Shown in pieces: positions 24,201 to 36,125 of a stretch of 64,000 nucleotides of DNA. Origin of the DNA: Apostichopus japonicus (lineage: Eukaryota > Echinodermata > Holothuroidea > Aspidochirotida > Stichopodidae); assembly GCF_037975245.1 (NCBI RefSeq), contig NC_092561.1, forward strand, positions 1,834,501-1,898,500, in the 5' to 3' direction. Each line of letters starts with the position of its first letter. Position 1 is the stretch's first letter. The notes beneath the pieces are model-generated. The model worked only from the letters and a program-made list of their open reading frames with translations, was not told the DNA's origin and made no database searches. Both the position numbers and the translations under genes were made by a program.

Positions 24201-25732
24201 TTGAAACAGTTGTCAGTAATTTGTTAAGATCCCACTTCCTATCAGGAAAAATGTATCTGTGCTTGTTGTTTTTCTTACATTTGATATCTTGACAAAGGTA
24301 TGCTCTGTACAAAAGCCACGATTGATGATTTGTTGAGTAGCCACCCCCCCCCAGCCCCATCCCATCCACCCCTTCTTTTGTTCATACTATGAAAAATTGT
24401 ACCCAGAAGCTATAATAATGGCTTTGAATTGCCCTGGACAATTTTCCATTAAGTAGTTGTAGGCACTTAGAATTGAATTGCACAACAAAAGTGACCCTAT
24501 CTTAAACAATGGAATGGTCTACTTTTGGACGATTGACATGTTAAGCTGTTTTTCGACAAAATTCTCAGTATTTTTTAGAACATGTTTCTGATAGATGAAC
24601 CCATGTTAGAAATGATGGTATGTATACTGAGTCTATGCCAGACTCAGCATATTACTGGTATGAAGTTTCGGTCAGGAAATCATGTATTGCGTTATTTCAT
24701 CTCATATTCTCAGAAACTCTTTTGTTAGTGAAAGATTTTGTTTCCTTTTTTCTCTTAGTTTGAATTTTGAAATATCGATCATCAGCACATATTGTGCCAA
24801 ATAAACAATTTGAAGATGTAATATCTATTGTTTTAAATCTTTTGTTTTAATTTGCTAGAGGGAACCATAGGAACCGCTGTCGTTTGACAAAAAGAGAAAA
24901 AAACCTCAATCCTGTAAATTTTGAAAAACTGTACTGTTTGGCATCTCATGTCTTTAGAAAGACAACACTTTCATCGCATTATTGATCCACATATGCTTGA
25001 ATTCTTAATTGTTCAATTCGTTTAGGCTCAGTGGGAAAGAAGAATAGTTCACCTCTTTTATAAATATACACACCATAACATCACAGATGTACCAAAAGGC
25101 AGTCCTGGCATGGCTATTGAAACACCTGGAGCAAAGATTTATTTATATTTTATATTTTGAGAAAATTGTTCATCACAAAGATTCCTTTCATATTAAAGAT
25201 GATGGATGGGATAGCTTCTTTGAATCTTTCAAACAGTGGCAGAGATTGACAGATGATGAGTCAATCGAAATGTCAAACCACCTCAGAAAGACAACAAAAG
25301 AGACGCGAGGTAGTCTCTACACCCTCCCCACACCCACCCCACCCCCTTCACCTCCGAAAACATATATGTAAATAGAACTGTAGTTGGGGAAATGAATTTT
25401 AAACCTACACAGAGTACCTGGCTTCCCTCTCCAACCCCCACTCCCACCCAAGTTGGGGCATTGAAGTCAACTGCCAATCAAGAGATGTTGGGGCCTCCCC
25501 AGACCTGAAGCATATGTCAGCTATAAAACAAGTTTGTACAAACAACTATTTTAATTTTTTTTGGTTGGGGATCCCCACTTAGAAATTATTATTTTACATA
25601 ACACATTGTCCTGAGACAAGTGCCTCATCGTCAGTCGCTCTGATTATGATACCTGCGTTTGTCAACAACACCCGCGTGAAAGCAAAACTGACATGATGAA
25701 AGCGACTGGTACCTCGAGTCTACTTGTACAGT

Positions 25733-25812
25733 TTCTGGAAACTTCATATGGAACGAGATCGCTGATCGCAAAATAACGACGGGCGCTATACCACGAAGCG
25801 GAAGGAATATTC
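25733..25812. promoter_or_regulatory. Heat-shock-element-like motifs upstream of CDC37
   Basis: TTCTGGAAACTTC at 25733-25745 is a perfect three-unit inverted array of the GAA pentamer (TTC, 2 bases, GAA, 2 bases, TTC). A second two-unit match GAATATTC lies at 25805-25812, preceded by another GAA (25801-25803). They lie about 115 and 50 bases before the CDC37 start codon. HSF1 binds alternating GAA/TTC pentamers, and CDC37 works with Hsp90, so heat-shock control is plausible. GCGGAAGG, an ETS-like motif, overlaps the second. Confidence 0.5.
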
Positions 25813-25858
25813 TTGCTCGACATTAAGAAGTTTTATTCAGGTTAACGATTGAAAAACA

Positions 25859-28800
25859 ATGAGTCGTATCGACTACAGCAAGTGGGACCACATAGAGGTA
25901 TTTATGTTAACTTTTTGGCTCCAAAATGTAACTTTTGCAGTTTCTTTCTCTTCATATTCGTTAGGCTACTATCTTGAAGCATTTTTGTCATTTGCATGAG
26001 TACCAAATCCACGAAATAAACCCTTTGTAACCTAGATATATGGACATAGGAATGAAAGGTTTAAATTTGAGTCCAAACAATTTTCAAATGACGAGAGGGT
26101 CTTTTTTCATTATCCAATATTTCACATCTAAAGTTAGTGGGCTTCTTCCAGGATGCCATTGTGCTGTCTAGGCATAGGCCTAGCATATGTAGCATGGACA
26201 TTGCGAAGTTCGGACACCTAAGCCTTAAAACACCCCAAAACTATAACTTCCTTTTATTGACAAATATGTAAGTACTTGCTTGCACACGGGTCATTTTGGA
26301 GAGAAAATAACTGTAGCTTCGTAGTTTTTTTGTGTGAAATTGGCTCTTGCTGTAGGTTGTCATGGTGAAATCGTGTTTTTCTTAGTTTTTCGCAATGTTC
26401 CACACTACGCAATACTGACTATACTTCAAATCATGCTAATGTAAAACTTAAAAGCTGTGAAGTTCTGACAGATCATAAATTTACTCAGCAGATGCAGTTT
26501 GGTAACTACTGTGGGTTCTAGGCTATCTGTTAAATACATTAATATAGTAATCATACCCTCATGCTGTTTGAAGATTAGGAACTGGGGATCAAGTATCGCA
26601 TTTCTTCGGTTAGATTGTTCCATTTATTTATTAGGGATATTTTACAGTAACAACATTTGTCCTTTGACTAAAGACTTTACTACTGCAATTGTGGAAAACT
26701 CTCTTTCTAACATGAAGTCAAAATATTCAACATAAGTTTATTTTGCTTACTTTTATGTTTAGGTTTCAGATGATGAGGACGAAACCCATCCCAATGTGGA
26801 TACTCCAAGTCTATTTCGGTGGCGACATCAAGCCAGAGTTGACAAAATGGAGAAGTCTCAGCAGGAAAAGGAAGAATTTGAGACTGGAAAAAATCAGTAG
26901 GTTACTGTAAAACCCTCAATCTTAATGTTGCATTTGATGCTAAACTTTATAAAGTGGGAAAATGAGGTACCAGTTAATGCCAGGAATATTTTGGCTAAAT
27001 TAGTCAAAATCTTCAACTTGCATAACGATATAATAATAAAGTAAAACATAACATAAAGTTTTAATTCCTCTTAAAGGTGTATCACGACAATTAATTGCTG
27101 TAAAGACTTACACATTAAATTGGTCGATCTCCAAGGTTGCTAGACCATAGATAGAAGTTTTCAACTGCCATGTTCTACCCACCATGTGATAGCTGATGTC
27201 TTGGACTATCACACTACATTCAATTTTTGCCACCATGACTGTTTAGATTTTGAGCTACTGTAGAAGAGCTCAAAGTTAAGCATCTAGTGCTCCCAAACCC
27301 ATCTGCTAGCTCTCTTTTTAAGATGCCCTAATTCACCTTCAATCCTCCAGATTTTTTGACCATGAGTAATTTATTTGTCCGCTTCAACCACAAAGCATCA
27401 AAAAAGAATGATGATGATGACTCAGAAAATGCCGATAAATTGTCAATCCCAGTAGGTCACTTTAAGGGTATTTTCCGACGCTTAACCTTCCAGAGGGATG
27501 TGCACTATTCTAATTGTAGTGGTACCTAAAGCAGTATTGTGAGTTGAAGAGTCTTGTGATACAATACTGTGATACAATAATGTATCTGGTAGCACATAAC
27601 CTCAGTGTAGCAAAATCTTGCAGAAGGCTCCAGGTCCTTCACAAACAATCACTGCGCAGAAAAGAAAGTAAAAAAAGTACCCATAAACTAAAATCTGTAA
27701 CCCCCCCCCCCCCCCAGAAGAATTAACAGCAGGGAAGAGAGTTTAGGCCTTTTGAGAATAAACAGAAATATATATTATACGTACAGTATCAGACATGTTC
27801 GGTTGTCCGCTTTGCTATAAACCGTAGTGGTAATTTGGCAGTAGTGGCTAGCATGTCCATGGGAATCCCAAGGTTTTCTAACCCTGCCTAATCTGTTATT
27901 CCACCAAAATCATTCCAGGAACGCTTTAAAGGGGCTAGAGTTGAAGGAAATAATATATATTCTTAATTTCATCCTGATGAATTTTTGAATTCCCAAAAAA
28001 GGGAAACAATGGATTCACTCTTACTGACCTTGCAAAATTTTGTCTGGGACCATGGATTGCAAAGTCGGCGATGACTATAACGCCGATCACAAAGTCGGTA
28101 ATTACCATTACCGTTAGATTTGTTCAATACAGCAGCATACAGAAACTTTGTACTCAAAGCCAAAGCCAAAGATGAATTAACTAGGTCACTGCATGCTAAC
28201 TTCTTCAATACAGCCCTCATCTCTTTTCGGGGCACATTTCATACTGTAGTTTTGATTTTTAATAGCTCAATAGTAAGGAGCATGGAATTAGTTCTGACCT
28301 TGTAGATCATCGCTAAGTTAGATTGAGACAGTGATAGATCATGTAGAGATATCACACTGTGATAGGATTAGAGATATTACACTGTGATAGGATTAGAGAT
28401 ATCACACTGTGATACACAGTTACCTTTGAAGGATGACTTAACATAGAATTTAAGTAGTCGCAAGTTTAAAGAAAAGAACCAGTGTTAGTATGGCTTAATA
28501 GCCTAAATAGAAATTCCTGTCTTCATGATATTTTACATATAAAGTACATTACTAAATCCATAGAATTCTCCTTTTAATTCTCCCCAAATTGATGACATCA
28601 TCATCTCCTCAGTGCAGGGTGCCTAAATTATGTTAATATTTCAGTAATTGTTTTATAAATTATTCTAATACCTCAACCAAAACAAGTTCCTTTTAAAATT
28701 TATATTTTGGTGAAATTCAACACCATTCGCCATGGACAAATTTTTAACACATTGGAAACGTATCATTTCTGGTCATAAAAGTCTCCTGTGTTCCCATTGA

Positions 28801-31800
28801 GATGGTGTTGCATATGAGGAACTGACCCAGTCACTAACCCCCCCCCCCCCCCCCTTCATCTTTGCCTTCATTTTCTTGATGGCCTGGCTAAGCAACTGCC
28901 TTATCATGGTTTATGAGTAACAAATCGTACAAGAAATTTCCCAATATCGAGGCCAAAAGTTGCTTCAGCAAACTAACGTCTTGGAAAGAGTAATTATTAT
29001 TTCATAGTTTGAAGGATGTTCTTTTATTGAATTTATAAAGTTATGAACCATGCATAGTCTCAATTAATAATGTTTTTCTTTACGTTTAACCTTCTTTCAG
29101 GACTTTAGATAAACTACAGGAGGCTAAAAACCATTTGGAAAAGTTGAAGCAAGAGAATGCTAGTGAGGTACTACAAAATTTTACCATCTTTCAAATAAAG
29201 TTTTGCAAAGTGACAGAAAAGTTGTCTTCATGGTAAATCCCTTTAAGCTCGAGCAAAAAGCCTTGAGCATGAAAGTATTTTTTCCCCCCTTTCTTTGGAG
29301 GTAACTGTGTGTGTTGTTGGCATCAGTCTCAAAACAGATATTTTACAAAAGAACGACAGATTAATGCTACAGAAACAGATATCGTCCCTCTAACAAAAGA
29401 TGTCGTATAATCCAGAAATATTAGAAAATTTTCATAATGTAATAGTGGATGAGCTTCATCTATTGTAAGTGTATCTGATTGTAAGTGAGGGAAACTTGGT
29501 AACAATAGAGCATATCTACCCCAAGGCCCTCATGTTCAAAGGCCATCATGTTTAAGAATAGAAATAGAAAATGGGTACAAGTGAACCCTTGAAGTATGAG
29601 TAAAGATAACAGAAGAAGTCTTTATAAGAAGTAATTATTACATTAGTTTGCTTTACTATGCACAAAAAGATGGATTTATTTGTAAAGTCATCAAAGCTCA
29701 TAATCACTTTTCCCACCATTCTTGTGCTTCATTACACTTCTCAGGCAGAGATTGCTGCAGCGAGTGCAGAATTGAAGAAACTCGAAGATGACCAGGAGAG
29801 ATGGAAGGAGAAGGAAGAAGAGCTCGCTAGGAAAGAAAGGGTAAACAAATCTGAAATTTGTAAACAAACTTGATAAACTCCTAAAACAAGTTCAAAGAAT
29901 TTCTCACCAAGTTACTGTCACAACTTGTGTAGGACATAGCAAAATGTGTCAATATAAAAACTGGGAACTAATACGAATGGCACCCTCTATAATGATAATG
30001 GATATCATCATAATGGTAATGAAGAATATTTTTATGTTCCTTCATAGTTAACTCCTTGGAATGTGGACACTCTCAGCAAGGAAGGTTTCCAGAAGACGTT
30101 GATCAACAAGTACCCCGAGCCCGAGAGCGAACCAAGCAACGATGAAGAAAGCATGGAGAGACAGGTACTAAAGGCACTATTTGAGACTAAGAAGTTATTA
30201 ATCAGTTGTGACTTCAAAATATGCTAGAAATATAACAAAATGGGCACCTCTTCAAATATGCTAGAACAATAAAAAAAAAACATAGCAAATGGGCACCTCT
30301 GCTCCAACACTTCACCCCTCCTTTTTTATCTGTCAAACACAGAACGTAATATAATATAATATAAATAACTTCTTAATATAGCGCCAAGTACCAAAAGGCC
30401 TCTAGACGCTTTACAAAACCTAAAACAAATACAAAAATGAAAAGACAGAAAAATCAAAGAAATGAAAAGTCTAGAAAACACAAACGAAAAATAAACATTA
30501 TGTAAAATGCGAACACAAAAATGTAAAAACACGAGAAGACTTAAACAGACCAAAACCTATAAAAAACAAAACAAAGGATAATATGCCTCCTGACTGAGTT
30601 ATTTACCTACCAAGTAGAGATTCTTGATTATTTCTTTGTTTTGCTTTGATTTCTCTCTTGTTTTTAATTGCAATTATAGAGTAGGACGTTGCTTGTGGAA
30701 GTTTCTTGCTTCGTTAGCATGCCATTTTAATTTTCTTTGGCTTTATAATTTTGGACAGCAGTTCTTTGTCTTTGTTATGTTCTTATTTTGTACATTTATA
30801 ATTTCTGTGAAATGTTCTCAACTCCAACTTTCAGAACATTCCATTCTTTATCAAGTATGTAAAGGACCTGCTTTGCTAAAGATTGTGTTTGGCGTGATAT
30901 AAAAGTATTAAGAAAATTTGTGGCAATTTTTTTTTTTCAGAGTAGGTACAACAACATTTAACCGAAATTTCACACCAGTGCCCTCTTGTACCTGAATCAG
31001 TAGTTACGTACTTCCTCTTACGGGAATGATTATCCGTTTTAACCCCCAAAACCAAATCCCTCTTTTAAGATGCTTTTAATAATCAGACCTGACATGATAT
31101 TAAGCTAAGAATCTCTGTAAGCCTACATAATTAATTAAATTTGTTGAAAACATTATCTCACCTATCAATCTTCTCTTCATTGCAGAAAAAATTTGTTGAG
31201 AAACACGAGGATGAGATCAAAAAGTTTGGCATGTACAAGAGACTAGACGACAGTCTACAGTTTATGATAGATCACACTCACCTGGCCTGCGAATTCACAG
31301 CAAACTACTTGGTCATCTGGTGTATCGACCTGGAAGAAGAAGGGGTAAGTCACGAAAGAAACATCAAGATCTTAAAGGGAGGCATGGGGGGGGGGGGGGA
31401 CACATTCCGCCAATTATGATGGTTAACTTTTATAACAGAGATTGTTGTGGAGAAGAACTTCCACAAGGAGTTAAGAAAGATCGTGCACCGTTCGGGAGAT
31501 GTTTAGAAGTGGTATCTGGCAGCCGTCATGTTGTAAATCTATGATGTCATAGTGAAACTAGGAATCTGAAGCCTTGTGCCTTTTCTTTGTCCTTTTTTCC
31601 ATTTCTTTCGAGATAGATCGTTATCAGGGTTTGACACTGATAACCAATGTCACTCTTATAGAGGTTCCATAGTGTAGACTCAACATTTGCAAAACCAATC
31701 TCCATTACAGAAATGAATGAATGAATGAATCAATCAATATATCAATCAATCAATCAATAAATGAATAAAAGAGAAGGAATCGAAGCCCATGTGGCTTGAA

Positions 31801-34800
31801 GATTATAATATTGAAATGATCATTTATGTTTATATGTATTTGTGAACCATTCATCTCCAGGGTGTAATGTAGTGTTCTAATTTTGTCTAGCAGTTTTGAA
31901 GACTGGGAGTCTTGTCTCTCTATCACGTACGTCGGTTCTGTGTGGAAAACTGCTATACATGTTCACACTGTGTAGCAACTCGACCATTTTGTAAAGCATT
32001 TTTGTGATACGAGACCGGATAAGTTATTTCCCTGATATCATCTTTAATTCTTACGAATTAATGGTTTAGTAACTTATCTTTTAGCAAAATGTACTTTTCT
32101 GTGTTTGTTATGTGAACAGTGAACATGAATCAAATGACAACAAACAGAAGGAAAAACTGGTATAATCTGCATATGTTGTTCAATTTCCATTAAGAATTTT
32201 TCTTCTTAATTACATAATTTTTTTGATTTTTGTTTTCATAGAAATCAGACCTGATGCACCAGGTAGCCCATCAGACGATCACAATGCAGTTTCTGCTAGA
32301 ATTAGCTAAGAATTTGAAGGAAGATCCGAGGGCTTGCATTCGACCATTCTTCACCAAGTAAGCACCCACTGCGAATAGTCATCATGACGTCAAAATTATG
32401 AATAATCAACCTTGAAGACAGAAATTGTTAAAAGGATGGTTTTTGCATTGATTTTGGTACATTTTACTGAAGTATTAAAAATAGTGAAGTTTAAATATCA
32501 ATGAAGTTCATTAAATAACTTGACTAGTTATGCAAACTTTCAGATGATAAAAGAATGTGATCAAAGTTGGTATAGTGTTCCAAATCATGTTTATGGAATC
32601 ATTTAATACTCAAATGAAAAAATGTGAAGTTACATAATTTCATTATTTGCTAGTCATATGCCATCAGTGATGAGAAAAAAGAGGAGGCCAGGTGTCTTAG
32701 TTTGACTAAAATTTGCAAATATGTTTGCTTCAACAAGAATGTTTTGTTTCATTTCCGGAATAAATATCCCCTCCACTCCTTCTCGCTATCCCCTCTCCTT
32801 CCCCCTTCCTTCCCTCTCCTCCCACCTCCTCCTCCCCCCCCCCAAGAATGAACCCCAGACAGAACATTAAAACCACTTCATGTTGAATTTGTTCTTGTCA
32901 AGAATGAAAAAGGCAGAGGAACAGTACCAGACGGCATTTACCGACGAATTGGAGGCCTTCAAAGGCCGAGTCCGAGAGAGGGCGGTAGCTCGTAAAGAGA
33001 GGGCAAGACAACTGGCCGAGGAACAAGCCAAGCAGGTAAAATAATATCTTGTAAACTTATACTGGAGCCGACTGAACGGACCCGTAACATTGGTCCGGTT
33101 GTTTTATACAATTCACGGAATGTTAGAACTGTACCAGAAAAAAAACGGTATGAGTTAGTGTACAAGAATGCTATGAATAATTAATTGCCTATTTTGCATA
33201 GCATTTTGATACTGCGATACCAGATGATTTAATCAGTGCACATTTGGTCTAGTGAATATACCGTTTCGGTTCAACTTGCTTTAAGTGAAGACGGCTCAAG
33301 TTTTAGTAATCTTCATCTACTCTCACTTGTTAAAAGACATTCAGATAAAATTCATGTTTTAATCATGTGATAAAGTTCTTGTTTTAAGTATTTTGGCCTC
33401 CCCATCTCTCCCCCCCCCACCAGCCCCCACCACACCTCTCTCCCCCACTCCCGACTTGTCAACATATTCATGATCAGCTCAATCTGCTTCTAAGTCAGAA
33501 ATTTTTAACTTTTTTCATCTTTGATTTATCAAAAACAAAATAGGAAGAGGAGGAGAGGAAAGCTCGATTGGGACCAGGAGGTCTGGATCCAATAGAAGTT
33601 ATGGAATCCTTGCCCATTGTGAGTTTCCTGTGATTTGAAATGAAAACAGTTTTCTCGCTTTATATTTTGGCAGGCCTATAAATGTTTTAATTAAATAATA
33701 CATTAATATTATAGGACATGATCAGAAAACATCAGGTAATCCATTTGCACTAGTAGAAGGGTTGTAATATGTGATGTAAATTTGCTACTCACTTACCTGC
33801 TTCCTCACAACAATTGCACTCTCCCTACCATGTCTAAAGCCTCTGGTAATTGTTTTTCTTACCAGTACCCTCCTTTGGTACAGCTGTTATCCAGTTTAAT
33901 ATCCTCTATTTCATAAGAACATCCAAATTGTTAAAAAGAGCTTAGTTTGTAGAAAGACCCATCCAGACCTTTTGGTGGTACCTCAGGGTGCCTCGTTAAG
34001 ATTGGAGCAGACGTCATTATAGTGACTACTACATTATGGTTTTAGGATCTGAACAGGATGTGATTACAATGATATTGGCTAAATTTAGTTCATTTTATGA
34101 TATAGTATCCAAGCCAAACCAGTTGTAAATAAATAAAAGTTAAACAAAAAATTGAAATTTGAATAAACAGTTCAATAATCAAAATATTTTTTGGAAATTA
34201 AATATTTCAAAGCCTTTCCTTAATTTTCAATCCTGCCCCTGCCCCCACCATGACAATGTCAAACATTACAAATACTGAGGGAATTTTATCTTCAAGGATA
34301 TTCGTTGAATTTCAAATTGTTTCCCCCAATATTTCATAATTTGCACAAGATTTGGTCAATCATTGTGACGATTAATGTGAGGATATATGCAACTCTCATT
34401 CTTATTCTTACTCCTGGTTTCACGTCGAGGCACACAATATTGCATCTCTAAAAATGCCAATCGTCCCAAAACTAGCTTTTTTCCCAAATTGTGATGAAAC
34501 CATTTTTGATTGTGAAATTGTGTTTGGGTACCGAGGTACAGAGGTAGTGAATCCTTGGCATGTTTTTTATGAGATATGCAGTACAGTACATACACATGCC
34601 AACACTATTGCTTAGATTCCTTTTGACATCCCCATCCCCCCTCCCAGTCCCCACCCCCAGAAGGAAACAAAAATCAGTGGATATTATATATATCATATAT
34701 ATTAAAATTTTGTAAATGACATATTTCTTTTGTTTATACCACAGGAGCTTCAGAAATGTTTTGAGACACAGGATGTCCCTCTCTTGCAAGAGACACTGAA

Positions 34801-34969
34801 GAAGATGACCCTGAAGGACGCCAAGTACCACATGGACAGGTGCGCCAAGTCAGGACTGTGGGTGCCCTCTCCAGATGCCAAGCCCATCCTCGAACAGGAT
34901 GATGAAGAGGATGAGGAGGAGGATGATGAAGACGAAGATGAAATATATGAGGATGCTAAAGACCACTGA
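25859..34969 (+). CDS. CDC37: Hsp90 co-chaperone CDC37, complete, 10 exons, 386 residues
   Basis: Exons: 25859-25897, 26763-26896, 29101-29167, 29745-29840, 30048-30164, 31186-31344, 32242-32357, 32903-33035, 33544-33618, 34745-34969. All are bounded by GT/AG with matching phases. The start ATG has A at -3 and opens the family N-terminus: [19 protein letters not shown] contains the conserved casein-kinase-2 serine (residue 15; Ser13 in human), and [10 protein letters not shown] follows. Residues ~45-120 are coiled coil. The middle, Hsp90-binding part has the conserved [46 protein letters not shown] and [10 protein letters not shown]. The C-terminal part has [22 protein letters not shown] and SGLWVP. 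Human CDC37 has 378 residues. It recruits protein kinases to Hsp90 in the cytosol. Unlike the vertebrate protein it ends in a long Asp/Glu run (about residues 360-380). The first intron falls directly before the regulatory VSDDEDE block. Confidence 0.97.
28345..28414. repeat. 25-bp tandem repeat with internal palindrome
   Basis: Three units of AGAGATATCACACTGTGATA plus GGATT lie in a CDC37 intron. TATCACACTGTGATA is a perfect palindrome around its central base in units 1 and 3. Confidence 0.75.
30335..30425. repeat. Dispersed repeat tail (copy 1; partner at 58040)
   Basis: An ATA-rich run is followed by ATAGCGCCAAGTACCAAAAG, GCCTCTAGACGC and TTTACAAA. The segment 58040-58110 has the same order (ATAATAATAGTAGGAATTTA, TAAAGTG, AAAAGCCTCTAAGC). 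An ATA-rich run beside an AGCGC...GCCTCTA..GC block fits the end of an interspersed element. The family is not named. Confidence 0.5.
31855..32080. repeat. ~220-bp dispersed repeat, copy 1 (CDC37 intron)
   Basis: Shared blocks in the same order as 53490-53715 are TAGTGTTC, TAGCAGTTTT, TGTCTCT, AAAACTGCTA, ATTTTG, GTGAT, GATAAGTTATT and CCCTGAT. The copies are diverged but collinear over about 220 bp, which is consistent with an old transposable element family. No ends or duplications could be defined. Confidence 0.55.
33781..33850. repeat. Diverged copy of the short dispersed element
   Basis: Contains CTACTCACTTACCTG, CCTCACAACAA, CTACCATGTCTAAAG and CCTCTGGTAA in the order seen at 1127-1207 and 11301-11377. 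It lies in the CDC37 intron before the last exon. Confidence 0.5.
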
Positions 34970-35266
34970 CAGCACGGTCACTAATAACATAATCGTGCCA
35001 CCACCTTCTGTTAAACAGCGCCCACTAGTTGCATTGCACCAACTTACAGTGTACACCTTTAACTATAAGGATTTACTATATGAGGATAGCTAAGTCTAAG
35101 GATTAACACAAAAGATACTGTTTCTGTGTCTTATCCAACCAGTTTTTGCAACGACATGCACATTTCCGTAACTTTTTTAAGAGAATGTGAGCAAATAACT
35201 TCTGTTTGTCACGAAGAATCTTGCATTTGAAAATCAGCAGTGTGTAGTGAAATTTCAGAGATCATA

Positions 35267-35475
35267 CAATGTGTCATATGACCTCATCACATGACCACAT
35301 CAAACAATGTGTCATGTGACTTCATCGCATGACCACATCATACAATGTGTCATGTGACCTCATCACTTGACCACATCATACAATGTGTCATGTGACCTCA
35401 TCACATGACCACATCATACAATGTGTCATGTGACCTCATCACATGACCACATCAAACAATGTGTATGAGACCTCA
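35267..35475. repeat. 38-bp tandem repeat forming serial hairpins, probable CDC37 3' UTR
   Basis: Five full units and one partial unit of 38 bp follow the CDC37 stop by ~300 bases. Within a unit ATGTGTCATGTGA can pair with TCACATGACCACAT around a five-base loop with one bulge, so the transcript could form a row of similar hairpins. Every unit also contains TCATGTGA and TCACATGA E-box sequences (CANNTG flanked by T/A), the type bound by MiT/TFE and USF bHLH factors. Confidence 0.8.
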
Positions 35476-35516
35476 CGTTACCTTAATCTAGTAAGGTCTG
35501 TGACAGTATTGTCATA

Positions 35517-35950
35517 TTGTTACCTAGGTCACCTCGCAATGATAAAGATCATACAGAAGTACTTTTTTTCATTAATAGAAGTAATGCAGGTTACCTTAGT
35601 GTGATATTATAATTCATGTTACCTTATAATAGTTATGAAGGTAAGATGTGACTATGAGTTTTTTAGTAAGGTAGGCCACCTCACTAAGATAAAAAGTTTT
35701 GTAGGTTACTTCATTATCAATAATAAGGCAATAATATTACCTTATGATATGTAACAGTGCAAGTTACATAATGATATATATGAAGGTAACATGTCATTAT
35801 GTTGTATAGTATGAAGGTAGGTACCCTAGTGTGTAGGTTACCTCACAATGATGAAATATACTGCAGGTTACTTCATTTATAAATTGTATTGCAAGTGAAC
35901 CTTTAATGATATGTGGGTAATATGTGATTATGTTGTATAGTAAGGTAGAT
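35517..35950. repeat. Degenerate GGTTACCT / AAGGTA repeats
   Basis: About six loose units of 60-80 bases combine a GTTACCT(T/C)A motif with ATGATAT and GTAAGGTAG or GAAGGTA motifs. They follow directly on the 38-bp hairpin array and look like an older, decayed tandem array. Confidence 0.5.
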
Positions 35951-36037
35951 ACCACAATATGAATTACCATAGTGCTAGTAATTCTCATCTATATGTTATA
36001 GCTTTCACTTTAACAACATGTAACAAAATTTGGCAGA

Positions 36038-36125
36038 GTTGCTATGCTGGTATGTTGCTATGCTGGTATGTTGCTATGCTGGTATGTTACTATGCTGGTA
36101 TGTTGCTATGCTGGTATGTTGCTAC
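36038..36125. repeat. 16-bp tandem repeat, five and a half units
   Basis: GTTGCTATGCTGGTAT is repeated with only a G/A change in unit 4. The open frame across it (CYAGMLL-like periodicity) is a product of the repeat. Confidence 0.85.

Larger units (their letters stand above)
18892..25732. other. Intergenic region between DENND5 and CDC37
   Basis: No convincing coding exon was found. The proximal part must hold the DENND5 3' UTR; AATAAA motifs occur at 19916, near 22362 and near 24797. Contents are degenerate copies of the 120-bp repeat, poly(G) tracts (near 19960, 20040, 20405), the TACAAATTGAG array (20775-21243) and AT-rich sequence. The largest open frame (25087-25371) ends in a proline/threonine-rich low-complexity tail and resembles nothing known. 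Confidence 0.65.

Noticed and set aside
25087..25371. 94-residue frame just upstream of CDC37
   Set aside because: No homology recognised; the end is low-complexity Pro/Thr. Not enough to call a gene.
35267..35475. CRISPR-like array
   Set aside because: Units are contiguous 38-bp repeats without unique spacers, in an animal genome.
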